A DNA stretch of 64,000 nucleotides, taken from Bog-473 sp963809715 (lineage in GTDB: Bacteria; Actinomycetota; Acidimicrobiia; Acidimicrobiales; RAAP-2). Positions within the stretch are counted from its first letter, which is position 1; every line of letters begins with the position of its first letter. Shown here piece by piece: positions 50,497 through 58,243 of the stretch. The DNA lies in assembly GCA_963809715.1 (NCBI GenBank), contig CAWEKO010000003.1, positions 682,001 through 746,000 on the forward strand, in the 5' to 3' direction. The position numbers and the translations under genes are program-made. A model generated the notes under the pieces. That model worked only from the letters and a program-made list of their open reading frames with translations. It ran no database searches and was not told the DNA's origin.

Positions 50497-51996
50497 ATGC
50501 TCGAGGTGCCCAAGTCGGAGGACTACTACGACGGGTTGAACGAGTTCTTACTTCGTCACGTGCCCTCGAGCGCGCAACGAATCCTTGAGATCGGATGCGC
50601 TCGGGGGCGCTTGGGTTACGAGCTCAAGCGCCAGCAGCCCACCCGAACGGTCCTCGGCATCGAGCGCGATCCGGCGGCTGCCCAGGTGGCGCGTGGTCGG
50701 CTCGATGAGGTGTTCGTCTGCGACGTGGAGTTCACGTTGCCGGATATCGAGCCGGGTAGTTTGGACTGCGTCATCTTCGGTGACGTTATCGAGCACCTGT
50801 ACGACCCGGAGTCGATCCTGCGCAGCGCCCGGGAGCTGCTGAGTCCCGACGGCGTCATCTTGGTGTGCGTGCCGAACATCTGTCACTTCTCCATCGTGAA
50901 AGCGCTGTTGCGCGCCGACCCGATGTACCAGCCGAGCGGGCTGCTCGACGCCACGCACATTCGGTTCTTCAGTCACGCAACCTTCATCAAGATGTTGTTG
51001 GATGTCGGATTTCTGCCGGATATCGTTCACACGATCAACTCCGGGGGCACCGATTTCATGATTCCGGCCGCGACGCCCTTGCTCGAATTTTTTGGGATCC
51101 CGCCGTCGCGGGCGCTCAAGTCACTGGATGCCTATCAGTACATCTTCAGCGCCACCAAGCTACCGACGGTTGAGACGCCCTCCTTGCCGATCACCTTCGT
51201 TGCATGTGTCAACGACGAGGACCAGCTGAACTCGAACTTGCTGCGGTCGCCCTGCTTGTGGCCGGGTACGCCCCACCAGTTCCTGGCCTACCGAGGAATG
51301 CGCAGCGCCGCCGATGGGTTCAACAAGGGCCTCGAGAACGCAACGAACGACCTCGTTGTCCTCGTGCACCAGGACGTGTATTTGCCGCTCGACTGGGATC
51401 GGCGTTTCACCGTTCAGGTTACGCAGGCGGAGCAAGAGTTCGGACCCCTCGGTGTCCTCGGCACTTTCGGGCTTCGTTACCGCGGTGGCGAACCAGAGAA
51501 CCTGGGCTGCACCGTGGACCGCGATAGGTTGCTGGACTTCGGCAACCTCCCGGCTGTCGTCGACGGGATGGACGAGGTCCTGCTAGGAGTCCGGCGCGGC
51601 AGCGGTCTGCGCGCCGACCCGCAACTCGGTTTCCACCTTTACGGGGCAGACCTCACGCTGGTTGCTGCCGACGCCGGTCTGACCAACGTCGTCGTCGACG
51701 CACCCATCTACCACAACTCGCTGTTTGCCGAGGTTACCGAGTCCTTTCACGCATCACGTGAGAACTTGCTACGGAAATGGCCGCAAGTCCGTCCCCTTTT
51801 CACCAACATGGGACGGATGGACACCATGTCCACACCGCCACCCGTTTCTGTTGAGACGCCCCAGAACAGCGGCGACGAGCAGATCGCCGTCCTGCGTCGA
51901 CGCCTCGATGAAAGCGAGCAGGCCCTCGACGCGGTGCTGGGCTCCCGCACCTGGCGGATTGGTCGAACCCTCGCCCGGATGCTCGGCCGTAGCTAA
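50497..51996 (+). CDS. Bifunctional methyltransferase-StrF-type glycosyltransferase
   Basis: A 499-residue two-domain protein. Residues 20 to about 200 are a class I methyltransferase: ILEIGCARGRLGYEL (motif I), VLGIERDP, LDCVIFGDVIEHLYDPE and GVILVCVPN. Residues about 225-440 are a GT-A domain of the StrF/DUF4422-like kind: ITFVACVNDEDQLNSNLL, FNKGLENATNDLVVLVHQDV, GVLGTFGLRYRGGE and GFHLYGADLTL. The C-terminus is a coiled coil ending SRTWRIGRTLARMLGR, a tail common in actinobacterial glycan enzymes. Probably a second, separate piece of the surface-glycan machinery. It has its own leaderless promoter and is followed by a terminator. Confidence 0.87.
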   Translation: MLEVPKSEDYYDGLNEFLLRHVPSSAQRILEIGCARGRLGYELKRQQPTRTVLGIERDPAAAQVARGRLDEVFVCDVEFTLPDIEPGSLDCVIFGDVIEHLYDPESILRSARELLSPDGVILVCVPNICHFSIVKALLRADPMYQPSGLLDATHIRFFSHATFIKMLLDVGFLPDIVHTINSGGTDFMIPAATPLLEFFGIPPSRALKSLDAYQYIFSATKLPTVETPSLPITFVACVNDEDQLNSNLLRSPCLWPGTPHQFLAYRGMRSAADGFNKGLENATNDLVVLVHQDVYLPLDWDRRFTVQVTQAEQEFGPLGVLGTFGLRYRGGEPENLGCTVDRDRLLDFGNLPAVVDGMDEVLLGVRRGSGLRADPQLGFHLYGADLTLVAADAGLTNVVVDAPIYHNSLFAEVTESFHASRENLLRKWPQVRPLFTNMGRMDTMSTPPPVSVETPQNSGDEQIAVLRRRLDESEQALDAVLGSRTWRIGRTLARMLGRS

Positions 51997-52028
51997 GAGA
52001 CGGTTTCCGGGAAGAGGCCAACGGGTGA

Positions 52029-52050
52029 GCGGTCCTACAGACCGTTTCCG
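52029..52050 (+). terminator. Hairpin with T-rich tail after the methyltransferase-GT gene
   Basis: CGGTC at 52030-52034 pairs with GACCG at 52040-52044 around CTACA, followed by TTTCCGTTTC. It lies 33 bases after the stop. Confidence 0.55.
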
Positions 52051-52545
52051 TTTCAAATCGGCGAACATGGGGCGCAGTTTGCCTACCAGAACGGCGACGG
52101 ACACCCCATACGCACTTCTTCTCTTCTTTCTTTTTCTTCTCTTCTACTTTTCTTCCAGTGCGTCCGGGCGACAGCGGGGTTCACGCCGGAACGCCGAGGA
52201 AGCGCGGAGTTGAAGCGATGACGACCGCAACGAAACCAGGAACACCCCGCGGATGTTGCGAGCGCTACGCCAGTCCCAGCGGCCCACCGAATCGAATAAT
52301 GCCCTCGGTACGTTGCACTCTCGACGGCCCGAGCGTTCGACGAGGGCCCTCGCGGGCGGCGAGAGGTGTTACGTCGTCGACCGGCTGTCTCTCGGGCGTA
52401 CCTGAAGGCGCGAGAGGCCGAAGAGCGGGCCCTGGGCCGGACCGGCCCGGACCCATTCGCCGAGCTGCCGGCGGCGATGATGACGCCGACTCTGTGGACG
52501 CCCGACACCTCGACCGACCGTCTGTAGGTCGTGCCTGCCACGTGC
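52051..52545. other. Gene-poor stretch with a pyrimidine tract and an open frame lacking ATG
   Basis: 52115-52156 is a 42-base run of C and T broken by a single A. From 52300 to the TAG at 52525-52527 one frame is open for 75 codons. It reads protein-like in its second half (AYLKAREAEERALGRTG, PFAELPAAMMTPTLWTP) and could start at GTG 52366, giving 53 residues, but it matches no family I know. It may be a gene remnant or a small unknown gene. Confidence 0.35.
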
Positions 52546-52780
52546 CTTCACTCTCTGAAGAGTTCGGATTCGGCTGGCACTGGCCAACGGGCGTCAACAA
52601 CCGTTGTCCAGGGCACTTCCGAAAGTGCCGGATGTTGGCCCGACGGCATCCACCCGCTCGAGGTGGCGACACGGTTCGAGCCCTGTCGGGGGCGCCGAAC
52701 CAAACGAAATGGCCTGAACCCGATCGGGGTGGACCGCGGTCCAGGCCATTGGTCGGTACCGAGCCACGTCAGCCCGACCG
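52546..52780 (+). ncRNA. Hairpin-dense region, candidate structured RNA or leader
   Basis: Six stems follow one another. CTTCA/TGAAG at 52546-52560. CTGGCCAACGG/CCGTTGTCCAG at 52580-52611, with one mismatch. GGCACTT-CCGA-AAGTGCC at 52612-52629. CCCGACGG/CTGTCGGG at 52639-52690 encloses CCACC/GGTGG and a GGTTCGAGCC element like a tRNA T loop. AATGGCCTG/CAGGCCATT at 52708-52750 encloses the palindrome GGACCGCGGTCC. GGTCGG/CCGACC lies at 52751-52779. The block ends ten bases before the BTAD gene, so a regulatory leader is as likely as an independent RNA. It is not a recognisable tRNA, tmRNA, SRP or RNase P RNA. Confidence 0.45.
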
Positions 52781-52789
52781 TTCTCCTCC

Positions 52790-53575
52790 GTGCAGCACGC
52801 CCACGTCGAAGTCGCCGTTCTCGGGCCGATCGATCTGCACGGGTGCCCCGCATCATTCGGCCGACCCGCTGCCCGCGACCTTGTGGTGTACCTGGCTCTG
52901 CACCCCGAGGGGGCGACCCACGCCCAGTGGTCGTTGGCCCTGTGGCCGGATCGCACGATTTCGCCGGCGACGATCCACTCGACCGCCTCGGATGCCCGGC
53001 GTGTCCTGGGCGTCGATCGCTTCGGGCGGGCCCGCCTTCCCCGGGGCCCGGTGCTCCGGCTCTCTGAGGACGTCACGACCGACGTCGAGCGGTTCTCCCG
53101 GCTGGCCTCGGCGGGAGATGCCGACAGCCTCTGCCGGGCGCTCGAACTCCTGCGCGGTCCGTTGCTGGCCGGGCTGCGGCGATCGGACTGGGCCGTGCTC
53201 GACGGGACCCAGGCCCGGCTCGAAAGCCTCGTCGTTCACACGGCCCTGCGTGCCTCGGGTGCGCTCGTGGCGGCCGACCGGCCCGACCGTGCCGAATGGG
53301 TGCTGCGTCGGGCCCTGGTGGTCAGCCCCTACGACGAACGCCTCTTCCGGGCCCTGCTCGAGGTCACCGCAGCCCAGGGCAACCGGGTGGCCCTCGGTTC
53401 CACCATGGCGGAGCTCATCGCCCGGGCGGGCGGGGCCTGCGCCGCATTCGGGCTCCCGACGCCGTCCGGGAAGGAATCGCCCCTGGTCAGCGTCCTCCAT
53501 CCGCAGACGACGGCCCTGTATCGTCATCTGGCCGGGCTCCGGCCTGCGACCGGGGAGCGTCCCGCGAGGCTGTAG
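52790..53575 (+). CDS. Bacterial transcriptional activator domain (BTAD/SARP-like) regulator
   Basis: A 261-residue protein with a compact winged-helix-like N-terminus (VAVLGPIDLHG, VYLALHPEGATHAQWSLALW, STASDARRVLG). The BTAD tetratricopeptide-like region is at about 95-245: FSRLASAGDADSLCRALELL, RASGALVAADRPDRAEWVLR and SPYDERLFRALLEVTAAQGN. Such proteins activate secondary-metabolism or envelope genes in actinobacteria. It lacks the ATPase of large AfsR proteins. GTG 52790 is the start; no ribosome-binding site is visible, and the upstream hairpins may control it. It lies 14 bases before the membrane-protein gene downstream. Confidence 0.8.
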   Translation: MQHAHVEVAVLGPIDLHGCPASFGRPAARDLVVYLALHPEGATHAQWSLALWPDRTISPATIHSTASDARRVLGVDRFGRARLPRGPVLRLSEDVTTDVERFSRLASAGDADSLCRALELLRGPLLAGLRRSDWAVLDGTQARLESLVVHTALRASGALVAADRPDRAEWVLRRALVVSPYDERLFRALLEVTAAQGNRVALGSTMAELIARAGGACAAFGLPTPSGKESPLVSVLHPQTTALYRHLAGLRPATGERPARL

Positions 53576-53589
53576 GGTTTCCTCCCGCT

Positions 53590-54444
53590 ATGGCGCGCAG
53601 CTCCTCGGGAAAATCGGTCGCCCGCGCCGCCGCCACAGGTGGCGGTGCGACCTACCGCGGCCAAATGCCTGTGAACTGGTACGCCGCCCTGGTCGCGATC
53701 GTCCTGGTCGGGCTCGGATCGGTGGCCCTGGCCAAATTTCACTACAACGAGACCGCTGCGGCGGTCCAGCCCTCCACCACGACGACCTGGCATGCCGGTC
53801 TGGCCGTGGACATCTGCGGGACCATGGAGGAGGCCCTGCCGGCCTCACCGCCGTCGACCACCCATGGACTGACCACGACCGGTCAGGGTCTGATCGTGAT
53901 CGCGCCGAAGAGCGCCAGTGAAGCCGGCAACAACGCCACCCTCGGCAAATTCGCCTCGGAGTACACGGGCTTCACCCTGACCAACACCTCGCTCCAGTAC
54001 CCGGGCAAGACCACCCTCTACAAGAACGGCGACAAGTGTCCGGCGGGCACGCCCGACGCCGGCAAAGTGGCCGACGTCAAGGCCCGCTCCTGGGTGCTGA
54101 CCACCAAGACCAACAGCAATGGTCAGCAGGAGCAAACGGAAACGGGCGGGGCGACCACCCTGGAGCCGGCCAGCCTCAAATTCGAGAACCGACAGCTCAT
54201 CACCCTGGGCTTCGCACCGCCTGGGACGCAATTGCCCAAGCCTCCGAGCTCGACCATTCTGGCTCTGGTCCAGGCGCTCTCTGGAAACCAGCCCGTGACG
54301 TCGACCACGACGACGGTTCCGGGCACCCCGACGACGGCCGCACCTTCGTCGACCAGCACGACGGCGGCGAGCACGACGACCACCAAACCGGCTCCAGCAA
54401 CCTCGACGACGAAGCCTCCGTCAACGACCACCACGACGAAGTAA
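53590..54444 (+). CDS. Single-pass membrane protein with extracytoplasmic domain and Thr-rich tail
   Basis: A 284-residue protein of unknown family. It has a short cytoplasmic start, a membrane segment at about 31-50 (YAALVAIVLVGLGSVALAKF), an extracytoplasmic domain containing two Cys (VDICGTMEEAL, NGDKCPAGTPD) and a 55-residue Thr/Pro/Ser tail. ATG 53590 lies 11 bases after a TAGGGT box. Its TAA shares one base with the pyrophosphorylase ATG, so the two are coupled, which hints at a role in envelope-glycan handling. Confidence 0.75.
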   Translation: MARSSSGKSVARAAATGGGATYRGQMPVNWYAALVAIVLVGLGSVALAKFHYNETAAAVQPSTTTTWHAGLAVDICGTMEEALPASPPSTTHGLTTTGQGLIVIAPKSASEAGNNATLGKFASEYTGFTLTNTSLQYPGKTTLYKNGDKCPAGTPDAGKVADVKARSWVLTTKTNSNGQQEQTETGGATTLEPASLKFENRQLITLGFAPPGTQLPKPPSSTILALVQALSGNQPVTSTTTTVPGTPTTAAPSSTSTTAASTTTTKPAPATSTTKPPSTTTTTK

Positions 54445-55517
54445 TGAAGGCGGTCGTCCTCGTTGGCGGCGAGGGGACGAGGTTGCGGCCCTTGACCCTT
54501 ACCGCGCCCAAACAGATGCTGCCCATCGTCGGCGTGCCGATGATCGAGCGGGTGCTCGGCCACCTGGCCACCCACGGCATCGACGAGGCTGTGCTCTCGC
54601 TCGGCTACCTTCCCGACGCCTTCATGCAGGCGTACCCCGGGGGGACGGCCGCCGGCGTCCGCCTGACCTACGCGGTCGAGCCCCAGCCGCTCGATACCGC
54701 AGGCGCGGTTCGCTTTGCCGCCGCGTTCGGCGGGGTGAACGAGACGTTCGTCGTGGTCAACGGCGACGTCCTGACCGACCTCAATCTGAGTGCTCTGATC
54801 GAGTTCCACCGGGCCCGGGGCGCCGAGGGCACGATCGCCCTGCATCCGGTGTCCGACCCGTCCGCCTTCGGCGTGGTGCCGACCGACGAGGAAGGCCGGG
54901 TGACCGCGTTCGTCGAGAAGCCGCCCCGCGACGAGGCGCCGACCAACGAGATCAACGCGGGCACGTACATCCTCGAGCCCTCCGTGCTGGCTCGCATTCC
55001 CGAAAGTGGCCGTGTCTCCATCGAGCGGGAGACATTTCCGGCCATGGTGCGCGATGGCCGCCTCTTCGCCCTGCCTGACGAGACCTACTGGCTGGACACG
55101 GGTACCCCGGCCGCCTACCTCGAGGCGAACTTCGACTACGTCGCGGGCCGTCGTGGCACTCCCGTTGCTCCGGGTCTGGTGGCCCAGGGCGAGCTCCTCC
55201 TCGAAGGGAAGAGCGAACTGGCCGGCAACCTGGTCGGGCGCTCGGTGGTCTTCGCCGACTGTGTGGTGGAAGTCGGCGCCCGGGTCGAGCGCTGCGTACT
55301 CGGGCGAGGAGTCACTGTGTCACCCGGAGCCGTCGTCACCGACAGCGTGTTGATGGACGGCTGCCATGTGGCCGCCGACGCCAAGGTCATGGGCTCCATC
55401 ATGGGACCGCGATCCATCGTCGGGCAGCGGGCCGATGTCCGTCCGGTGTCGGTTCTCGGCGCCGACGCGGTGGTGTCGTCTGGAACGTTGGTCGACGGCG
55501 AGCGCGTCGCAGGGTAG
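54444..55517 (+). CDS. Nucleotidyltransferase, mannose-1-phosphate guanylyltransferase type
   Basis: Makes an NDP-sugar, probably GDP-mannose, from a sugar-1-phosphate. The 357-residue protein has the pyrophosphorylase signature VVLVGGEGTRLRPLTLTAPK at residues 4-23. EPQPLDTAGAV, FVVVNGDVLTDLNL (metal Asp) and VEKPPRDEAPTNEINAGTYI follow, then a left-handed helix C-terminus (CVLGRGVTVSPGAVVTDSVL). The specificity for GTP/mannose is inferred from its resemblance to the actinobacterial ManB/RmlA-like long form; glucose-1-phosphate is the alternative. It begins in the stop of the membrane-protein gene and precedes the epimerase. Confidence 0.88.
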   Translation: MKAVVLVGGEGTRLRPLTLTAPKQMLPIVGVPMIERVLGHLATHGIDEAVLSLGYLPDAFMQAYPGGTAAGVRLTYAVEPQPLDTAGAVRFAAAFGGVNETFVVVNGDVLTDLNLSALIEFHRARGAEGTIALHPVSDPSAFGVVPTDEEGRVTAFVEKPPRDEAPTNEINAGTYILEPSVLARIPESGRVSIERETFPAMVRDGRLFALPDETYWLDTGTPAAYLEANFDYVAGRRGTPVAPGLVAQGELLLEGKSELAGNLVGRSVVFADCVVEVGARVERCVLGRGVTVSPGAVVTDSVLMDGCHVAADAKVMGSIMGPRSIVGQRADVRPVSVLGADAVVSSGTLVDGERVAG

Positions 55518-55529
55518 AAAGACCCGCGC

Positions 55530-56480
55530 ATGCGTGCGCTGGTGACCGGAGGAGCGGGATTCATCGGGTCGAACCTGGTGGACCGGCTCCTCGTCGAGGG
55601 TTACGAAGTCGACGTCGTCGATGACTTCTCGACCGGGTCGCTGTCCAACCTGGCTGATGCCCGCGGCAGCGCGGGCCGCACGCTGACCATCCACCATCTG
55701 GACATCTCGGTCCCAGCCGTGGTGGAGCTCATGGTGCGCCGCCAACCCGCCCTGGTCTTCCACCTGGCCGCGCAGCCCGACGCCATGGCCTCGGTGCAAA
55801 ACCCGGCCTTCGACGCCATGGTCAATGTCGTCGGTTCCCTCAACATCCTCGAGGGCGCGCGCCAGGCCGGGTCCGAGCGGGTCGTCTTCGCGGCGAGCGG
55901 CAGCACCCTCTACGGCGAGCCGGATCCCGAGGACCTGCCGGTACGTGAGGCACACCCGCACAAGCCGCTCATGCCCTACGGCGTGTCCAAGAAGGCTGTG
56001 ATCGACTACCTGGTGGCCTATCGCGAGCTGCACGCCCTGGAATTCTGCGCCCTGGCCTTCGGCACGGTGTACGGCCCCCGGCAGAATGCCCAAGGGGAGG
56101 GTGGTGTCGTCGCTGCCTTCGCCGAGCAGATGATGCGCAACGACCCCGTGACGGTCTACGGGGACGGTGAGCAGACACGCGACTTCGTCTTCGTGGACGA
56201 CGTGGTGGACGCGTGCATGCGGGCCACCACCCGCGGCGGCGGTCTGGTCTGCAACGTCGGGACCGGGCGCGAGACCAGCATCAACGAGCTCCTCTCCACC
56301 CTGGCGGATGTGGCCGGGCGGGAGGTGGTGGCGATCAGTGCACCACCACGTCCCGGCGAGGTGGTGCGATCGAGCCTCGACGTGGAGCGGGCCGCGATCC
56401 AGCTGGGATGGCGGCCCTGGACCAGCCTGCCCGACGGCATCCGGGCCCTGCTCGAGTTCCTGCGCGACCGGCCGCAATGA
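55530..56480 (+). CDS. NAD-dependent epimerase/dehydratase (UDP-glucose 4-epimerase-like)
   Basis: Extended SDR acting on a nucleotide sugar. The 316-residue protein has the NAD loop VTGGAGFIGSNL at residues 5-16, FHLAAQPDAMASVQNP, and AASGSTLYGEP with the catalytic Ser/Thr. The YxxxK pair is in PYGVSKKAVIDY near 150, then YGPRQNAQGEGGVV and GDGEQTRDFVFVDDVV. The last two are typical of 4-epimerases and decarboxylases. It follows the pyrophosphorylase by 12 bases, so the two probably form a sugar-nucleotide operon. Confidence 0.92.
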   Translation: MRALVTGGAGFIGSNLVDRLLVEGYEVDVVDDFSTGSLSNLADARGSAGRTLTIHHLDISVPAVVELMVRRQPALVFHLAAQPDAMASVQNPAFDAMVNVVGSLNILEGARQAGSERVVFAASGSTLYGEPDPEDLPVREAHPHKPLMPYGVSKKAVIDYLVAYRELHALEFCALAFGTVYGPRQNAQGEGGVVAAFAEQMMRNDPVTVYGDGEQTRDFVFVDDVVDACMRATTRGGGLVCNVGTGRETSINELLSTLADVAGREVVAISAPPRPGEVVRSSLDVERAAIQLGWRPWTSLPDGIRALLEFLRDRPQ

Positions 56481-56522
56481 GCCGGCGGGAGTGCTGCGGC
56501 CCTGCCGGTGCTCCCGGGACGC

Positions 56523-57242
56523 TCAGCGAAAGAGGTCCTCGGCCGGGGGACGGATCACTTCGGCCCGGACCGATGCCGTGCGCAGCCAGCCGGCGGGCAC
56601 CCCGCGCACGATGGCGACCGGCACGGCCCGGTCCTTTCCCATGACCAGCTCGGCGGCCGAGGCGATCTCGTCGGCCACGCAGACCTCGGTGGCCACCAGT
56701 TCCCTGCCTCCTGCGTCGAGCGTTCCCTTGAGGTCCACCACGGCGGCCACGCCGGCGCAGCCGATGGCGACGTCCGTGACGCCGCGGCGCCAGGGTCGCC
56801 CGAAGGTGTCGCTCACGATCACGCCGACGTCCACTCCGAGCAGCGCCTGCAGGCCGGCCCGTATGCGCCGGGCCGACCGGTCGGAGTCCTCGGGCAGCAG
56901 GGCTGCGGTGCCGTCGTCCACGTTGGAGAGGTCGACCCCCGCATTGGCGCACACGAACCCGTGCCGGGTCTCGCTGATCACCAGGTCACCCCGGCGACGC
57001 ACGATGCGCAGTGACTCGCGGGTCACCAGGGCCAGCTTGGCCTCGGGATCGTCGTGGTCCACCGGGACCAGGCGACCCTCGGCCTTCGACACGATCTTCT
57101 GGGTGACCACGACGACGTCGCCCGAGCGCAGGACCGGGCCGCCCGCGGGGGCCTCCGCGATGAGGCGGGCCAGGTCCGTCTCCGGCGCCACCTCGCCCAG
57201 GCCCGACACGGGCAGGATGGCCAGGCCCTCAGCGTCCGGCAT
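56523..57242 (-). CDS. cofE: Coenzyme F420-0:L-glutamate ligase
   Basis: Adds gamma-linked glutamates to F420-0, the last stage of cofactor F420 synthesis. The 239-residue protein has GDVVVVTQKIVSKAEGRLV near residue 42, RESLRIVRRRGDLVISETRHG near 75, and VSDTFGRPWRRGVTDVAIGCAG near 145. ADEIASAAELVMGKDRAVP lies near 190. It is the stand-alone form; the mycobacterial FbiB carries an extra C-terminal flavin domain that is missing here. It overlaps cofD by 14 bases on the same strand. Confidence 0.94.
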   Translation of the reverse strand: MPDAEGLAILPVSGLGEVAPETDLARLIAEAPAGGPVLRSGDVVVVTQKIVSKAEGRLVPVDHDDPEAKLALVTRESLRIVRRRGDLVISETRHGFVCANAGVDLSNVDDGTAALLPEDSDRSARRIRAGLQALLGVDVGVIVSDTFGRPWRRGVTDVAIGCAGVAAVVDLKGTLDAGGRELVATEVCVADEIASAAELVMGKDRAVPVAIVRGVPAGWLRTASVRAEVIRPPAEDLFR

Positions 57243-58176
57243 CGACGACGCTCCGGGCCAGGGCGGTGGCCTTCTCGGGTGAGTTCATCACCGTGTCGGT
57301 CACGACGCAGCGCAGACCTTCCGCCTCCACCTCGGCCGCTCGGGCTGCGTCGGCCGCGTCGATGACCAGCGTGCCCACCCAGGGGGCGTAGAGACGGGCC
57401 ACCCCGACGACCGACGGCTCGGTCCCCAATTCGGCCATCAACCGGTCGGCGGGGCCCTTCAACGCGGCGCCCGCCACAATTGGCGAGACGGCCACGACGT
57501 GGTCGCGTCGAGCCGTGACCGCCTCACGGACGCCTGGCACGGCGAGCAGCGGTCCGATGGAGACGATCGGGTTGGACGGACAGACGACGACGGTGACCGC
57601 TCGTTCCAGCGCCTCGAGGACCCCGGGTCCGGGTCGGGCGGATTCCGCACCGTCGAAGCGGACTTCGCGCACCGCCACCTCGTGGCGCAGGCGGACGAAG
57701 TAGTCCTGGAAGCTGACCTCGGTCCCGGCCGGGCCCAGCGTGCTGGCCTCGGCCAGGGTCAGCCGCGTACGCAGTGCGTCGTCGGTCACCGGCAGGAGCC
57801 GCACCGCCACGCCGCGCCGTGCTGCGAGCGCTGCGGTGACCGCGCCGAGGGGCTCACCTGCCTGCAGCCGGCCCGTGCGGAACAGGTGGGTGGCCAGGTC
57901 CCGGTCACCCAGCGCGAACCAGTCCTGCCCACCGATGCTGGTCAGCTCGGCCAAGACGTTCCAGGTCTCGCCGGCCACCCCCCACCCCGTGTCACGGTTG
58001 TCCATGCCGGCCAGGGTGTAGGTGACCGTGTCGATGTCGGGGCTGATGTGGAGGCCATGCAGCACCATGTCGTCGCCCACGTTGACCACGGCCGTGATGT
58101 CCGCGGCCGGGACGATGCACACCAGGCCCGAAAGCATCCGGGCGGCACCGACACCACCGCACAGGGCGACCAACAC
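57229..58176 (-). CDS. cofD: 2-phospho-L-lactate/phosphoenolpyruvate transferase (F420 synthesis)
   Basis: Joins the phospho-lactyl/enolpyruvyl group to the deazaflavin Fo (CofD/FbiA). The 315-residue protein starts LVALCGGVGAARMLSGL with the nucleotide-binding loop, has VVNVGDDMVLHGLHISPDID near 40, and GWGVAGETWN. CPSNPIVSIGPLLAVPGVRE near 205 and SPIVAGAALKGPADRLMAEL follow, all family-typical. GTG 58176 is chosen because TATGCT lies six bases upstream; a GTG 24 bases earlier is rejected. It is divergent from the acyl-CoA synthetase. Confidence 0.94.
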   Translation of the reverse strand: MLVALCGGVGAARMLSGLVCIVPAADITAVVNVGDDMVLHGLHISPDIDTVTYTLAGMDNRDTGWGVAGETWNVLAELTSIGGQDWFALGDRDLATHLFRTGRLQAGEPLGAVTAALAARRGVAVRLLPVTDDALRTRLTLAEASTLGPAGTEVSFQDYFVRLRHEVAVREVRFDGAESARPGPGVLEALERAVTVVVCPSNPIVSIGPLLAVPGVREAVTARRDHVVAVSPIVAGAALKGPADRLMAELGTEPSVVGVARLYAPWVGTLVIDAADAARAAEVEAEGLRCVVTDTVMNSPEKATALARSVVDAGR

Positions 58177-58182
58177 GAGGTG

Positions 58183-58188
58183 AGCATA
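58183..58188 (-). promoter_or_regulatory. Leaderless -10 box for cofD-cofE
   Basis: TATGCT on the minus strand, six bases before GTG 58176. Confidence 0.55.
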
Positions 58189-58226
58189 GAGAGCCGTCAC
58201 CGGGGGGTCGGCGCGCGACGCCCTGG

Positions 58227-58232
58227 TACCAT
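58227..58232 (+). promoter_or_regulatory. -10 box for the acyl-CoA synthetase gene
   Basis: TACCAT, 11 bases before ATG 58244, giving a leader of only a few bases. Confidence 0.4.
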
Positions 58233-58243
58233 CGCCGCCCGGC

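Noticed and set aside
52560..52700. tRNA, tmRNA, SRP RNA or RNase P RNA in the hairpin block
   Set aside because: Only a T-arm-like element is seen; no matching acceptor or D arm, and none of the signature sequences of the other RNAs.
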